Source: Allobacillus halotolerans
Lineage (GTDB): Bacteria > Bacillota > Bacilli > Bacillales > Alkalibacillaceae
Reading direction: 5' to 3'
NCBI RefSeq assembly: GCF_018967645.1
Contig: NZ_JAHLZF010000016.1
Location: 1-58,709 of the forward strand
DNA: 58,709 bases
Part shown: one piece after another, positions 47,050 to 56,533 of the stretch
Layout of the letters: the number at the start of each line of letters is the position of its first letter
How positions within the stretch are numbered: the first letter of the stretch is position 1
The notes under the pieces: generated by a model
Databases searched by the model: none
The model's input: only the letters and a program-made list of their open reading frames with translations
Told to the model about the DNA's origin: nothing
Made by a program: the position numbers and the translations under genes

Positions 47050-47433
47050 TCAGTAGACCTCCGTTTTACCTATAACTTTCGTCGTACAAAAGTTGATTTT
47101 GGGGGGTTATTCAAATCATTTAACCTTTATGTGGTCAACCTTAAATTACTCACCATCATATCATAGTTCATACCCATTCGCCTTTACAGTTCGCTAACAA
47201 ATCCTTTACTATACGTTTAATGTTCGTCTTTCAGAACGATCCTTTTTCTGTTGAAAAGTGCTTGCTTCCGTATAAACAATTACTGTTTTGATGATATTAT
47301 TTGTTTCTCCTATTATATTTTCCGATGCATTGGTTAAAATTACTATTCTATTTATTATTATACCGTTACTTTTGATATTTTTTAATAGAAATCCATGATT
47401 TTTTTGCTAATTTGCATTTTCTTGTCCAATACA

Positions 47434-47462
47434 TTGCCGTTTTTTGTCCAATTTTATATACT
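47434..47462 (+). promoter_or_regulatory. Sigma-A promoter of yvyE
   Basis: TTGCCG (47434-47439), 17 bases, TATACT (47457-47462), 22 bases ahead of the start codon. The degS-yvyE gap (47050-47483) shows no gene; it must also hold the degS promoter. Confidence 0.6.
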
Positions 47463-47483
47463 ATAAGCTTAGGAGGCTTAACT

Positions 47484-48128
47484 ATGCTAGAAAGCTATTT
47501 AACGATTAAGGATGAGGGTGAGCATGAAATCGTCATCCAAAAATCCCGATTTATCGGTTATGTCAAACGAACAGAAACTGCAGAAGAAGCACAACAATTC
47601 ATCCAGCAAATTAAAAAGAAGCATTACCAAGCGACCCACAATTGCTCAGCATATATGATTGGAGAACAAAATCTGACCCAAAAAGCGAATGATGACGGCG
47701 AACCAAGCGGCACAGCTGGTATCCCGATGCTCGAAGTATTGAAAAAGATGGATTTAAAGGATACATGTGTCGTCGTTACGCGTTATTTTGGTGGCATTAA
47801 GTTAGGGGCAGGCGGCTTGATCCGCGCTTACTCCAGCGCTACGTCTGAAGCCATTAAGCATGTTGGAGTCGTCAGACGGTCATTGATGAAAGAGATCATC
47901 ATTGAAGCTGACTATCATTTACTCGGCAAAGTAGAAAATGAACTACGGAACCAAGAGCATTTGATTGATACGATCGATTATGCTGATCGCGTGAAGTTCC
48001 ATGTCTATGTTCCTATTGCTGAAACGGAATCATTTCAGCAGTGGATGACAGATTTTACCAACGCTCAAGTGAAACTTTCTGTCGGTAACGAACGTCATAT
48101 GGAAGTAGATGTGTCATTAAACGAATAA
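47484..48128 (+). CDS. yvyE: YvyE, IMPACT/YigZ family protein
   Basis: 214 residues. N-terminal UPF0029/IMPACT fold (SRFIGYVKRTETAEEAQQ, KANDDGEPSGTAG, RYFGGIKLGAGGLIRAYS) and a small C-terminal DUF1949 domain. Eukaryotic and archaeal relatives bind RNA/ribosome-associated factors; the bacterial role is unclear. AGGAGG five to seven bases ahead selects ATG 47484 over 47412. It is read together with the LCP gene 16 bp downstream. Confidence 0.93.
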   Translation: MLESYLTIKDEGEHEIVIQKSRFIGYVKRTETAEEAQQFIQQIKKKHYQATHNCSAYMIGEQNLTQKANDDGEPSGTAGIPMLEVLKKMDLKDTCVVVTRYFGGIKLGAGGLIRAYSSATSEAIKHVGVVRRSLMKEIIIEADYHLLGKVENELRNQEHLIDTIDYADRVKFHVYVPIAETESFQQWMTDFTNAQVKLSVGNERHMEVDVSLNE

Positions 48129-48144
48129 GAGAGGATTTCGACGA

Positions 48145-49137
48145 ATGAGAAAACGAACAAAAATAATGATTGGATTGCTTGTCGTCCTATTTATTAGTCT
48201 GGCAGGAATCTTTGTATATGGTCATTCAATCTATCAAGAGGCAGAAAAAGCGGTAGACGCCTCGCAGCAAAAACTGGAACGCGGCGATAAATCGGAAAAG
48301 CGTGAAGAAAAAGTTGATCCAAGTAAAGATAACGTATCGATTTTATTTATTGGTGTTGATGATAGTGATGCGCGTGAAGGATCTTCCAGCTTGGCAGACG
48401 CACTCGTGTTAGCGACGTTTAATAAGAAAGAAAACTCGATTAATCTAGTAAGTATTCCGAGAGATTCCTACGTGGATGTGCCGTACCGAACTGAAAAGGA
48501 CAAAATTACCCACGTCCATGCGAAAGCCGGATTGGATGAAACCGTCGATACGGTCGAAGGCTTACTCGATGTTCCAGTCGACTATTATGTGCGCTTGGAC
48601 TTCGAAGCATTCGTCAAAGTTGTTGATACATTGGGCGGCATACCGTTTGACGTTCCGTACTATATGGAAGAATCCAATAGTCAGGACGAGAAAGGTTCCA
48701 TCGTTTTACAGCCTGGCGAACAACAATTGACCGGTGAAGAAGCTCTTGCGATTGCCCGAACGCGGAAATATGATAACGACTTGATGCGCGGTCAACGTCA
48801 AATGGAATTGTTGGATACCATCTTGAAAGAAACGATGTCCATTTCCAATATTACAAAGTACGGCGACTTGATCGAAGACATCAGCAATCATTTAACAACG
48901 AATATGCCGTTTAATGAAATGGTTAGCCTTCACAGTTATATAACGGATATGAATGGAGTCCAAATGGATAAAAAGCAATTGGATGGAAATAACCTAATGA
49001 AGAATGGTGTGTATTACTTCGAGTTGGAAAATGAAAGTGTTGAAACGATCCAGAAAGATTTAAGAGAACATCTAGATCTTCCGACTTCAGTGGCCGATTC
49101 GACAGAACAGAAAGAAATAAACAATTCAGGTAGTTAA
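48145..49137 (+). CDS. LytR-CpsA-Psr family wall-polymer ligase (TagV-like)
   Basis: Attaches teichoic or related polymers to peptidoglycan. One N-terminal membrane anchor (IMIGLLVVLFISLAGIFVYGH), then the LCP domain at about 65-250 with the lipid-pyrophosphate-binding Arg/Asp set (GVDDSDAREG, VSIPRDSYVDVP, LTGEEALAIARTRKYDND, MRGQRQMELL). Location beside yvyE and degS matches yvhJ/tagV in B. subtilis, so I favour TagV; sequence alone does not separate the paralogues. Confidence 0.88.
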   Translation: MRKRTKIMIGLLVVLFISLAGIFVYGHSIYQEAEKAVDASQQKLERGDKSEKREEKVDPSKDNVSILFIGVDDSDAREGSSSLADALVLATFNKKENSINLVSIPRDSYVDVPYRTEKDKITHVHAKAGLDETVDTVEGLLDVPVDYYVRLDFEAFVKVVDTLGGIPFDVPYYMEESNSQDEKGSIVLQPGEQQLTGEEALAIARTRKYDNDLMRGQRQMELLDTILKETMSISNITKYGDLIEDISNHLTTNMPFNEMVSLHSYITDMNGVQMDKKQLDGNNLMKNGVYYFELENESVETIQKDLREHLDLPTSVADSTEQKEINNSGS

Positions 49138-49179
49138 TTCTTGAAAAACATGAAATTTAACAAAAACCTGCAAAGTTTT

Positions 49180-49208
49180 TAAAACCTTCCGTTCGGGAGG
49201 TTTTTTTA
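49180..49208 (+). terminator. Terminator after the LCP gene
   Basis: AACCTTCC pairs with GGGAGGTT around GTTC, followed by seven Ts. Confidence 0.85.
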
Positions 49209-49211
49209 TGC

Positions 49212-49246
49212 AAAAAAAAGACCACCAACACGGATGTCGGTGGCAA
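49212..49246 (-). terminator. Orphan minus-strand terminator-like stem
   Basis: CCACCGACA...GTTGGTGG on the minus strand is followed by TCTTTTTTTT. No minus-strand gene reads into it; likely a leftover or a bidirectional aid to the preceding terminator. Confidence 0.45.
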
Positions 49247-49464
49247 AAAGATAGCGTCTAAATAAAACCTTATGATCGAGGTTAACTCTATTGTAATACA
49301 GGTGGATGCGCTTTACAATACATGACTTATTGAGAAATAAAATAAAAAATGATTGTTAAAATACAATGATAGTTATATTTTTGTTCATGTTATTATAATT
49401 AATGTTTGTTTATAACTATTATAATTAATTTTCTATTTTAAAGGATTTTTTAAACATAGGTAAT

Positions 49465-49497
49465 AAGAACTAAGATTAGTTCTTAAACCTTTTTTTA
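49465..49497 (+). terminator. Terminator-like palindrome upstream of the subtilase
   Basis: AAGAACTAA-GA-TTAGTTCTT followed by AAACCTTTTTTTA. AT-rich, no gene before it on this strand. The remainder of 49247-49735 is AT-rich with a TATACT at about 49696 as a possible -10 for the next gene. Confidence 0.4.
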
Positions 49498-49735
49498 TAA
49501 GCATACGCTTTCAAAACCGTAAACAGCTGTTCTATCGCGGTTTTTAGCTATATCAATATTGAACAACTTCATTTGAACGAATCCGATAGACATCTCATCA
49601 GACAATTATTCATGTAATTTTCAAACTATTCTAGGTATTTTTTATCTTACAAATTTTGATTCTAAATACTCAATAAATTCAAACTCTTTTCCGTTATACT
49701 ATTAAATGTTACTAAATTTTCCAAGGAGGAATTAA

Positions 49736-51181
49736 ATGAAGAAACTCGTTTCACTATCCATTCTTTTATTTGTACTGATCTTCTCGGTTTCTGCACTATC
49801 TGCTCAAGAGTCTGAGGAATACTACTCTGTCGTCTTGAACAACAGCAAGCAGGTTAAACAATTTAAGCAGGATTTGAAAGATACGGGTGCAGAGGTTGTC
49901 TATGAAGTACCTGAATTAGGCTATTACCAAGTAAAAGGTACACCGAGCCAAGTAAAGGACTTAAACCAATTGAATAGTGTCGCAGCCGCTTCCCCTTCAT
50001 TGGAATGGGAATTAGAAAAAACAGAAAAAGTAAAAATGTCTCAGCAAGAAATTGACGCGCAATTAGAAGCTGCAGACCCTGGACAAGCTGCCATGTGGCC
50101 GCTTCAGTGGGATGTTCAGCGAATTACAGAAAACGGGAAAAGTTATGACGTTCATACAGGTTCTCACGACACTGTCGTCGCTGTACTCGATACAGGAATT
50201 AACTTGCAGCACCCTGACTTAGCTCCAAATATCGTTGAAGGATCTAAAAACTTTGTCCCTGCCGGTGGTTTCCGTGGCACAGAACCTTGGGAAACTGGTG
50301 ATGTAAGTCAAGTTCAAGACCTTCACGGACATGGAAGTCACGTTTCTGGCCACATTGCCGGTAATGGAAACATGCTAGGTGTCGGTCCTGATCTAGGACT
50401 ACGCGCTTATCGTGTATTCGGACTCGGCTCTGCTGAAACTCCATGGATCTTATCCGCAATGGTACAGGCAGCAGATGACGGATCGGATGTCCTTTCCATG
50501 AGCCTTGGTGGCTTTGATTATCTCGGACAAGTTTTCGAAAAGAATCCTGAAACAGGCAAATGGGAGAACGCAGGAAACAACAGCGCAGATATGGTCGCTT
50601 ATAAACGGGCGCTTAAATATGTTGAAAGCAAAGGTGCAGTCGTCGTCACTTCAGCTGGAAACGACGGATTGGATGCACGAAACAACAAACAAGTCGTTGA
50701 ATTCATCAACGAAAGCCTTGGCGAAAATGTTCAATTACGTGGAACGGCGAAAATTGCTCCAGCTGATTATGCAGGAATCATCAACGTTTCTGCAACAGGA
50801 CCAAACGATCAATTAGCTGTTTATTCAAACTACGGCGCTGGATTTGTTGACCTAGCTACGGTCGGTGGTGACACACGCCTATACGATCAGTACGAAGCTG
50901 AAGGCCGTCTCGATGAATACTTAGCCAATAATATGCACTACAATGAATTCACAATGAGTGCGGACTCAGAAGGTTCCGGTTACTACTTCAGCGTCGGTAC
51001 TTCCATGGCAACGCCAAAAGCATCTGCAGTTGCTGCTTTGATTATCGACCAGCATAATGGTGAATTGAAGCCAAATCAAGTGAAAAAGATCCTATTCAAA
51101 AAAGGCGTTGAGAAAGTGAAAGGCAACGAAAAGAAAAAGTTTGGCAATGGCCATTTGAATGCATTTGAGGCGGTAAGATAA
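49736..51181 (+). CDS. Secreted subtilisin-family serine protease (S8)
   Basis: 481 residues: signal peptide ending near SALSAQ, an inhibitor-like propeptide to about 115, and a catalytic domain with Asp152 (AVLDTGIN), His199 (HGHGSHVSGH), oxyanion Asn309 (TSAGNDG) and Ser423 (GTSMATPKASA). The domain resembles LanP/lantibiotic-leader-type and halophilic subtilases, and has an acidic bias. No lantibiotic genes are adjacent, so a general extracellular protease is more likely. AAGGAGG precedes the ATG. A DegU-regulated exoprotease would fit the neighbourhood but this is inference. Confidence 0.9.
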   Translation: MKKLVSLSILLFVLIFSVSALSAQESEEYYSVVLNNSKQVKQFKQDLKDTGAEVVYEVPELGYYQVKGTPSQVKDLNQLNSVAAASPSLEWELEKTEKVKMSQQEIDAQLEAADPGQAAMWPLQWDVQRITENGKSYDVHTGSHDTVVAVLDTGINLQHPDLAPNIVEGSKNFVPAGGFRGTEPWETGDVSQVQDLHGHGSHVSGHIAGNGNMLGVGPDLGLRAYRVFGLGSAETPWILSAMVQAADDGSDVLSMSLGGFDYLGQVFEKNPETGKWENAGNNSADMVAYKRALKYVESKGAVVVTSAGNDGLDARNNKQVVEFINESLGENVQLRGTAKIAPADYAGIINVSATGPNDQLAVYSNYGAGFVDLATVGGDTRLYDQYEAEGRLDEYLANNMHYNEFTMSADSEGSGYYFSVGTSMATPKASAVAALIIDQHNGELKPNQVKKILFKKGVEKVKGNEKKKFGNGHLNAFEAVR

Positions 51182-51197
51182 GACTGTTATCAAGAAA

Positions 51198-51232
51198 GAA
51201 AGGCACTGACTTCGGTCAGTGCCTTTTTATTG
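51198..51232 (+). terminator. Terminator after the subtilase
   Basis: AAGGCACTGAC and GTCAGTGCCTT form a strong stem around TTCG-type loop, followed by TTTATT. Confidence 0.92.
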
Positions 51233-51314
51233 TTGAAGAAGTGGAAATGAACGTAAGCGTTCAAGCATGAAAAAGATTGTGAGCCGACCACAAAAGTTGA
51301 AGTAAATTCAATGA

Positions 51315-51470
51315 TAGCACGGATAAATTGTGCACTACCTTCGATTAGAAGCGTTCTATTCTAAGGTAGCACGGAAAATTGGTGCTCTACCTTCGATTAG
51401 AAGCGTTCTATTCATAGGTAGCAAGCAAAAATGGTACTCTACCCTCTATTACAAGCGCTAAAACACGGCT
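51315..51470. repeat. 52-bp tandem repeat array (3 units)
   Basis: TAGCACGG or variants begin at 51315, 51367 and 51419, exactly 52 bp apart. Other conserved parts are CTACCTTCGATTAGAAGCG and TTCTATTC. Period equals that of the array at 77, sequence does not. Confidence 0.85.
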
Positions 51471-51626
51471 TTCTAGCTCAATTTGTAAAGAGAACGTTGC
51501 CGATCAACTGTTCAAATAATAAAAACATACTAAGATTAGTGGGTAAGATCATCGACGGATGATCTTGCCACTATTTCTATTTATACGATATAGTGAGGTT
51601 GGGACAAATGATATTTAGTTAAAGAG

Positions 51627-51670
51627 AAATCCGAACAATGATTCATAAATATACGAATCGTTTCGGATTT
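51627..51670. other. Hairpin at the edge of repeated element B
   Basis: AAATCCGAA and TTCGGATTT with an inner GATTC/GAATC stem. The CCGAAC word is shared with the hairpin next to element A (13967-13997), though at the opposite end of the element. Confidence 0.6.
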
Positions 51671-51920
51671 TGTATTAGCGTAGGAAAAACATGAAGACTC
51701 CTGCGGTCAACTAAATGCGGCCACGTCCTGTGGCCAACGTTGACACTAGCCCGTCCTGGGCGTCGGGATGAAAAGCCTAGGTGAGACCCCGCAGTACGGT
51801 AGTACGAGGAGGCTCAACAGCGCCCGCGGTATAGAAGACACTGCGATTTATCGCAGATGTCGCCTTATGCCCTGTGGGTGAAAGCGTAGTGTTTTTCCGA
51901 AGCGGTGGACGATGATTCAA
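51665..51920 (+). repeat. Structured GC-rich repeated element, copy B
   Basis: Longer relative of 14010-14190 in the opposite orientation. The core 51823-51873 is identical over 51 bp. It adds TGGCCAACGTTGACACTAGC and CGTCCTGGGCGTCGGG on the left, absent in copy A. No ORF. It sits between the convergent subtilase and permease genes. Confidence 0.85.
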
Positions 51921-51986
51921 ATATATTGTTCGTATTAAAGAGTGAATTTTTAATTATGTCCTAGCCCCGCTTCCTTATAAATCCAT

Positions 51987-53504
51987 TTATACCGCGCCGT
52001 CCGTAAATTCCTTTTCTTCATCTTTCGAATCTTTTAAGTTGAACTGATCTTTACCTAAGATGAAGTAAGCCAAGTCTTTCCGTTTGTAGCTCATTAAATC
52101 TTTTCGTTTTACTAAATAGAAAACTAGGCCGACAACTATCCAAATACCTAAAGCGATAAAGGATTCTTTTCCGAGTACAGCAGGCGATCCTGGTACTAAT
52201 AGCAAGAGTAAAAATCCAATCGATGAAATCATGCCGAGCATGGCAATGAATTTTTTCCCTGGCGAGACGATTTCACGTGCTGTATCGACTTCACCGTCGT
52301 CTTTCCACCGCAAGATTTTATAAGCCGTAAAACAAGTATAGAAATAAGCGATTGATACACCGACGGATGACATATCAACAACCCAGCCGAGGACATTACG
52401 CCCAAAGAAAGGAGCGATCAAGACGACGATCGCCGTAAAAATAATGCCCCAATACGGTGTGTTATGTTTTTTATGCAAGCGAGAAAACGCGCTTGGAAGA
52501 ACCTTGCCGCGGGACATTGCGAATAATACACGGCTGGAACTGATCATGAATCCATTCAGTCCAGTAAATATCCCCATGGATAACCCGATGGCCAAAACGA
52601 CAAGTCCCCACGTACCGAGTATTTCTTGAACCACCGTACCAGTTCCCCATAAATAACCCGCTTCAGACGTTCCAATCCAAGGGGTTGCGACAGCGGTTGC
52701 GGCAATCATCAACGTGTAGATCACCCATGCAAAAATAACAGCCAACATGATCAAGGTTAACGCTTTTTTCGATGAAAAATTAAATTCTTCAGCCGCTTGC
52801 GGTACGTTATCGAAGCCGACATAGGCAAACGGTGCAATCGCAACAATCGTCAAGATCGCTCCGATGGTTGAAATGTCAGGTGCGAAAGCTGGTGATAGAT
52901 TATCCAGTGACGTTTCCGGGCTGCCGACCATAAACGAGGAAACGGTCACAACAGCGAGGATGAGCAATAGACAGAAAAAGAATTGCATTCGTCCAGATAA
53001 GCTAGAGCCACGGATATTCATGACAGCAAACAGTAAAATCAAGGTAGAAACAATCACAATTTCCGTTATATAAACCTCCCAGCCAGCAACTTCATATAGC
53101 TTGCCTTGCTGAATGAAATCTGGAAAAATGAACTTTAACATTAAGGCGAAAGCCGTTGCATTCAACGCCACGATACATATATAACCTAAGGTCAAAAACC
53201 ATCCACTGATAAACGCGTGGGTACGGTTTAATCCTAAAAAGGCGTATGCAAATTCACCCCCAGAAACAGGGAAGTTGCGGATCAACACACCATAACTAAT
53301 GGCGATGATAGCCATCAATAAGGCGCCAATCCCAAGGCCAATAATGACTCCGGCAGGTCCCGCTTGTCCCATCCATGTGGCCGGCATGACGAAAGAACCC
53401 CAACCAATCGAGGAACCGAGTGCGATCGCCCACACCCAATGAGGTTTCAACGTACGATCTAATGTTTCTCTCTTTTCAGTGTTCATTCTCTTTTCTCTAC
53501 TCAA
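51987..53504 (-). CDS. APC-family amino-acid permease
   Basis: 505 residues, about 12 membrane helices; N-terminal GSSIGWGSFVMPATWMGQAGP is the substrate-binding loop of helix 1 and PQAAEEF (helix 6 region, FDNVPQAAEE) is typical of the APC superfamily. The substrate cannot be read from sequence. Start TTG 53504 has GAAGGAG nine bases upstream; ATG 53486 is an alternative with a weak site. The tail is short and acidic. Confidence 0.85.
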   Translation of the reverse strand: MSREKRMNTEKRETLDRTLKPHWVWAIALGSSIGWGSFVMPATWMGQAGPAGVIIGLGIGALLMAIIAISYGVLIRNFPVSGGEFAYAFLGLNRTHAFISGWFLTLGYICIVALNATAFALMLKFIFPDFIQQGKLYEVAGWEVYITEIVIVSTLILLFAVMNIRGSSLSGRMQFFFCLLLILAVVTVSSFMVGSPETSLDNLSPAFAPDISTIGAILTIVAIAPFAYVGFDNVPQAAEEFNFSSKKALTLIMLAVIFAWVIYTLMIAATAVATPWIGTSEAGYLWGTGTVVQEILGTWGLVVLAIGLSMGIFTGLNGFMISSSRVLFAMSRGKVLPSAFSRLHKKHNTPYWGIIFTAIVVLIAPFFGRNVLGWVVDMSSVGVSIAYFYTCFTAYKILRWKDDGEVDTAREIVSPGKKFIAMLGMISSIGFLLLLLVPGSPAVLGKESFIALGIWIVVGLVFYLVKRKDLMSYKRKDLAYFILGKDQFNLKDSKDEEKEFTDGAV

Positions 53505-53799
53505 AACAACGGACTCCTTCTATTTATATCAATGTAATAACTATACCCGAATAGCATTTTTATAATCCGATATGTATTGTATCATTAAATTTTTTAACTA
53601 TTTTGTTCGATTGGTCTAAGAGCTAGTTAAAGGAAGGAATAAATAGCAATAAGTGAAAATTGATTATTTATATTTTTCTCTCACTGAAATACGATAAGTT
53701 TTCGTATCATACAGCGGAATTTCCGAAAAAAATTATCGTTTCATACCGTATAAGCTGGCTTTTTTTAGTCGATAATGGTGTAGAAAGCTAGGTGATTAC

Positions 53800-54411
53800 A
53801 TGAAGTTCGTGAAGAAAATATTCCTTTTGTTCATCCTATCTCTTTTATACATAGTTGTTACTAACGGCATTCGGTTTTATTCTTATATGGAATCTTCATC
53901 TGTCGCCGAGTGGATCGACCGATTTCCAGAAGCGGTAGAAACATTTCAAACAACCGATATTGATTCTATGGAAATCACGGAAGAACCTATGCCACAAGTT
54001 GCCCAAGAACGGACAAAAGAATCTCATGAAACAGACTCACCTGTAGCAGCCATCAAAGAGCCGAATGAAATTTCATCATACGATATAAAATTTGAACAGT
54101 TACATCAACAAACCTTAACGGAGATCAAAGAACTGGCAGATGAATTTAAAGATGACCTGGCAGATCAAGAAAATGCTCTGTCACAAAGTATGTTGTTTTT
54201 TAAATATGAAAAGAAAGCACGTGAATTCGAAGAGGAGATCGACAATCGTTTTGATGAATTTTTAACAGAGCTGAAAGAAAATACGGATATTGATGAAGGA
54301 AAACGGTTGGAGAAAAAATACACAAGTAAATATGAACAAGCCAAAAAGAAACTCGTTGAACGGGTAATGGAAAAAGCCGGTGAATTGTTTACGGCTGGGG
54401 AAGCGGAATGA
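53800..54411 (+). CDS. Unknown membrane-anchored coiled-coil protein
   Basis: 203 residues. N-terminal hydrophobic segment (IFLLFILSLLYIVVTNGI) with a preceding Lys pair, then an acidic region and a C-terminal helical part (IKELADEFKDDLADQEN, RLEKKYTSKYEQAKKKL). Probably exported and membrane-tethered. AGGTGATTAC precedes the ATG. It converges with the next gene with an 11-bp gap. Not recognised. The preceding 295 bp hold inverted repeats (ATACGA/TCGTAT near 53690) but nothing I can name. Confidence 0.65.
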   Translation: MKFVKKIFLLFILSLLYIVVTNGIRFYSYMESSSVAEWIDRFPEAVETFQTTDIDSMEITEEPMPQVAQERTKESHETDSPVAAIKEPNEISSYDIKFEQLHQQTLTEIKELADEFKDDLADQENALSQSMLFFKYEKKAREFEEEIDNRFDEFLTELKENTDIDEGKRLEKKYTSKYEQAKKKLVERVMEKAGELFTAGEAE

Positions 54412-54422
54412 ATCTGTGACGA

Positions 54423-54908
54423 TTATTCCGCTATGTTTGCATCTTCGGTTTCAATATTCAATTTATTGGCTACCTCACTGGCAGTGGAGAAAAAAGGCTC
54501 TCGCTCATAAGCTTGATCGTTCGACCAGGCTTCTTCATAATTTTCTAGTTCCGTAAGCATCGTATGGAGCAATTCAATGACCTCTTCTTCAGACGAAGAT
54601 AGCGGTTCGCGATCAGAGGTTGTCTCGGTTCCTGATTGGATTTGTTCATAATGATAGGTTGTCCACTCAACAGAGACGGAATCTTCAGGTACTTGGCGAT
54701 CAAGCCAACCATCCATAAAATCTTGGTAGGCATCCCGCGCGGAATAATAAAAGGAGTCATTGATATCCTCAGGAATTTGTTTTTCCTCATCTTCATAGAT
54801 CGGTAGAGTCAAGGCAAATAACGCAACAATAATCAGCCAAAACCATGGTGCCTTCCACAGCGGTTTCATCATTGATTCACTAAAGTCCTTTTTCGGTCGG
54901 CGTTCCAT
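54423..54908 (-). CDS. Unknown membrane-anchored acidic protein
   Basis: 161 residues: cytoplasmic Lys/Arg-rich start, one hydrophobic segment (APWFWLIIVALFALTLPIY), then an acidic, Tyr/Trp-containing extracellular part. AGGAGG lies about 7 bases before the ATG. Not recognised. It converges with the gene at 53800; both are small, single-anchor, acidic proteins. Confidence 0.65.
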   Translation of the reverse strand: MERRPKKDFSESMMKPLWKAPWFWLIIVALFALTLPIYEDEEKQIPEDINDSFYYSARDAYQDFMDGWLDRQVPEDSVSVEWTTYHYEQIQSGTETTSDREPLSSSEEEVIELLHTMLTELENYEEAWSNDQAYEREPFFSTASEVANKLNIETEDANIAE

Positions 54909-55044
54909 ACTGTAGCCTCCTTATCTCTTGCTCATTATATCACGTAATGTTTCATTTTCTTAAGATTTGTTTATTATATTTAGACAGGAACCCGTGGCTG
55001 TATTACAATAAAACTAGCAAAAAAGTGAGAGAGATGGTGATGTT

Positions 55045-56127
55045 GTGCCAAAAGGAAAATGGTTCCGAATCGGCTATGGAATTATCATAGTTTTATTAAT
55101 TTTACTATTGGCAAAGAAAGTCCAATTTGTTTTTGAACCAATCTTCGTTTTAGTACGGACTTTGTTTACCCCGATTATTATTGCAGGTATTTTATATTAT
55201 CTGACACGACCAATTGTCGACTTCCTTTCCAAGAAAATTCCAAGACCGCTCGCTGTTGTGATTATGTATTTATCTGGCATCGGACTAATCGCCGGACTAA
55301 TTGTTCTTGGTGCACCTGAGATTCAAAGGCAGTTCAATAACTTCGTGAATAACATTCCAGATCTGATTAATGATACGAATCAATTGCTTTTGAATATTCA
55401 GGATAGTAGATGGTTTCAGGCAGTCGCACCAGAAGAAGATTCAATTACACAATGGTTAACAGGATTAGAAAGTCGATTGACTGAAATCTTATCTACCGTC
55501 GCGAGCCATATTACAGACTATGTCGGCATGATTGCGAGCACCATCGTCATTTTAATCGTTGTACCTTTTGTTCTTTTTTATCTATTGAAAGATGGCGAAC
55601 GACTACCGAAACGATTAATCGGCTTTTTGCCGAAAAAGTATCGTGATGACACCGAAGAAATTCTTGATAATATGGATGAAGCATTGAGTTCATACATTCA
55701 AGGACAAGTCATCGTCGCATGTTTTGTTGGTGCTCTTGCTTATATCGGATATTTAATATTAGGTTTACCGTACGCACTGATTCTCGGACTGACTGCCTTA
55801 TTTACAAACTTCATTCCGTTTATCGGTCCTTGGATCGGTACAGCACCTGGTGTTATCGTTGGATTTTTTGAATCACCGGTCACAGCGTTACTCGTTGTCG
55901 TCATGATTGTCATTATCCAACAAATCGAAAGCAACTTGATCTCACCTCAGGTCATGGGTAAAAAATTAGATGTTCACCCGATCACGATTATCTTCCTGCT
56001 ACTATTTGCCGGAAGTATCGGTGGGATCGTAGCGATGATTGTCGCTGTTCCAGCATACGCCGTCGGAAAGGTCATCGTCAGCCACATTTGGCAAATTATC
56101 AAACTACGAAATAAGGAAATGTTTTAA
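55045..56127 (+). CDS. AI-2E-family transporter (PerM-like)
   Basis: 360 residues, eight predicted helices, with family features: LLYYLTRPIVDFL, GLIVLGAPEIQRQFNNF, and the central PFVLFYLLKDGERL and ALIAYIGYLILGLPYALILG type segments, ending with LLLFAGSIGGIVAMIVAVPAYAV. Relatives include Na+(Li+)/H+ antiporters in halophiles and autoinducer exporters, so substrate is open. GTG start at 55045 with a weak ribosome site. Confidence 0.85.
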   Translation: MPKGKWFRIGYGIIIVLLILLLAKKVQFVFEPIFVLVRTLFTPIIIAGILYYLTRPIVDFLSKKIPRPLAVVIMYLSGIGLIAGLIVLGAPEIQRQFNNFVNNIPDLINDTNQLLLNIQDSRWFQAVAPEEDSITQWLTGLESRLTEILSTVASHITDYVGMIASTIVILIVVPFVLFYLLKDGERLPKRLIGFLPKKYRDDTEEILDNMDEALSSYIQGQVIVACFVGALAYIGYLILGLPYALILGLTALFTNFIPFIGPWIGTAPGVIVGFFESPVTALLVVVMIVIIQQIESNLISPQVMGKKLDVHPITIIFLLLFAGSIGGIVAMIVAVPAYAVGKVIVSHIWQIIKLRNKEMF

Positions 56128-56137
56128 TAGCTAATTG

Positions 56138-56172
56138 AACAACCTCCGTGCGGTTCGGGGGTTGTTTTTTTG
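56138..56172 (+). terminator. Terminator after the AI-2E-family gene
   Basis: AACAACC pairs with GGTTGTT, with further pairing inside, then a T-run. The repeat array begins right after it. Confidence 0.85.
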
Positions 56173-56515
56173 TTCAGTCGGGCGGGCGCGTGAGGCGCGT
56201 GCCTTTGTCGAGCGGTTAGAGCCGTTTGTCGAGCGGCTACACTGCCTCGTCGAGCGGTTGGAATCGTTTGTCGAGCGGCTGCACTGCCTCGTCGAGCGGC
56301 TACACGCCGTTTGTCGAGCGGTTGGAGCCGTTTATTGAGCGGTTGCACTGCCTCGTCGAGCGGTTGAAATCGTTCGTCGAGCGGTTGTACGCGTTTGTCG
56401 AGCGGCTGCACACGTTCGTCGAGCGGTTGCACACGTTCGTCGAGCGGTTGTACGCGTTTGTCGAGCGGCTGCACGCGTTCGTCGGGTGGTTGCATGCGTT
56501 CGTCGGGCGGCTAGC
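56173..56515. repeat. 21-bp tandem repeat array (about 16 units)
   Basis: Units around GTCGAGCGGTTGCACGCG at 21-bp steps between the AI-2E-family and NERD genes. The middle shows alternating variants (TTGGAATCGTTT, CTGCACTGCCTC). Same unit as the arrays at 44.6 and 57.7 kb. Confidence 0.95.
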
Positions 56516-56533
56516 TCACTTGGTTAAATATAT

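Noticed and set aside
49736-51181. Lantibiotic leader peptidase (LanP)
   Set aside because: The domain resembles LanP, but no lanA, lanM/B/C or transporter genes lie nearby.
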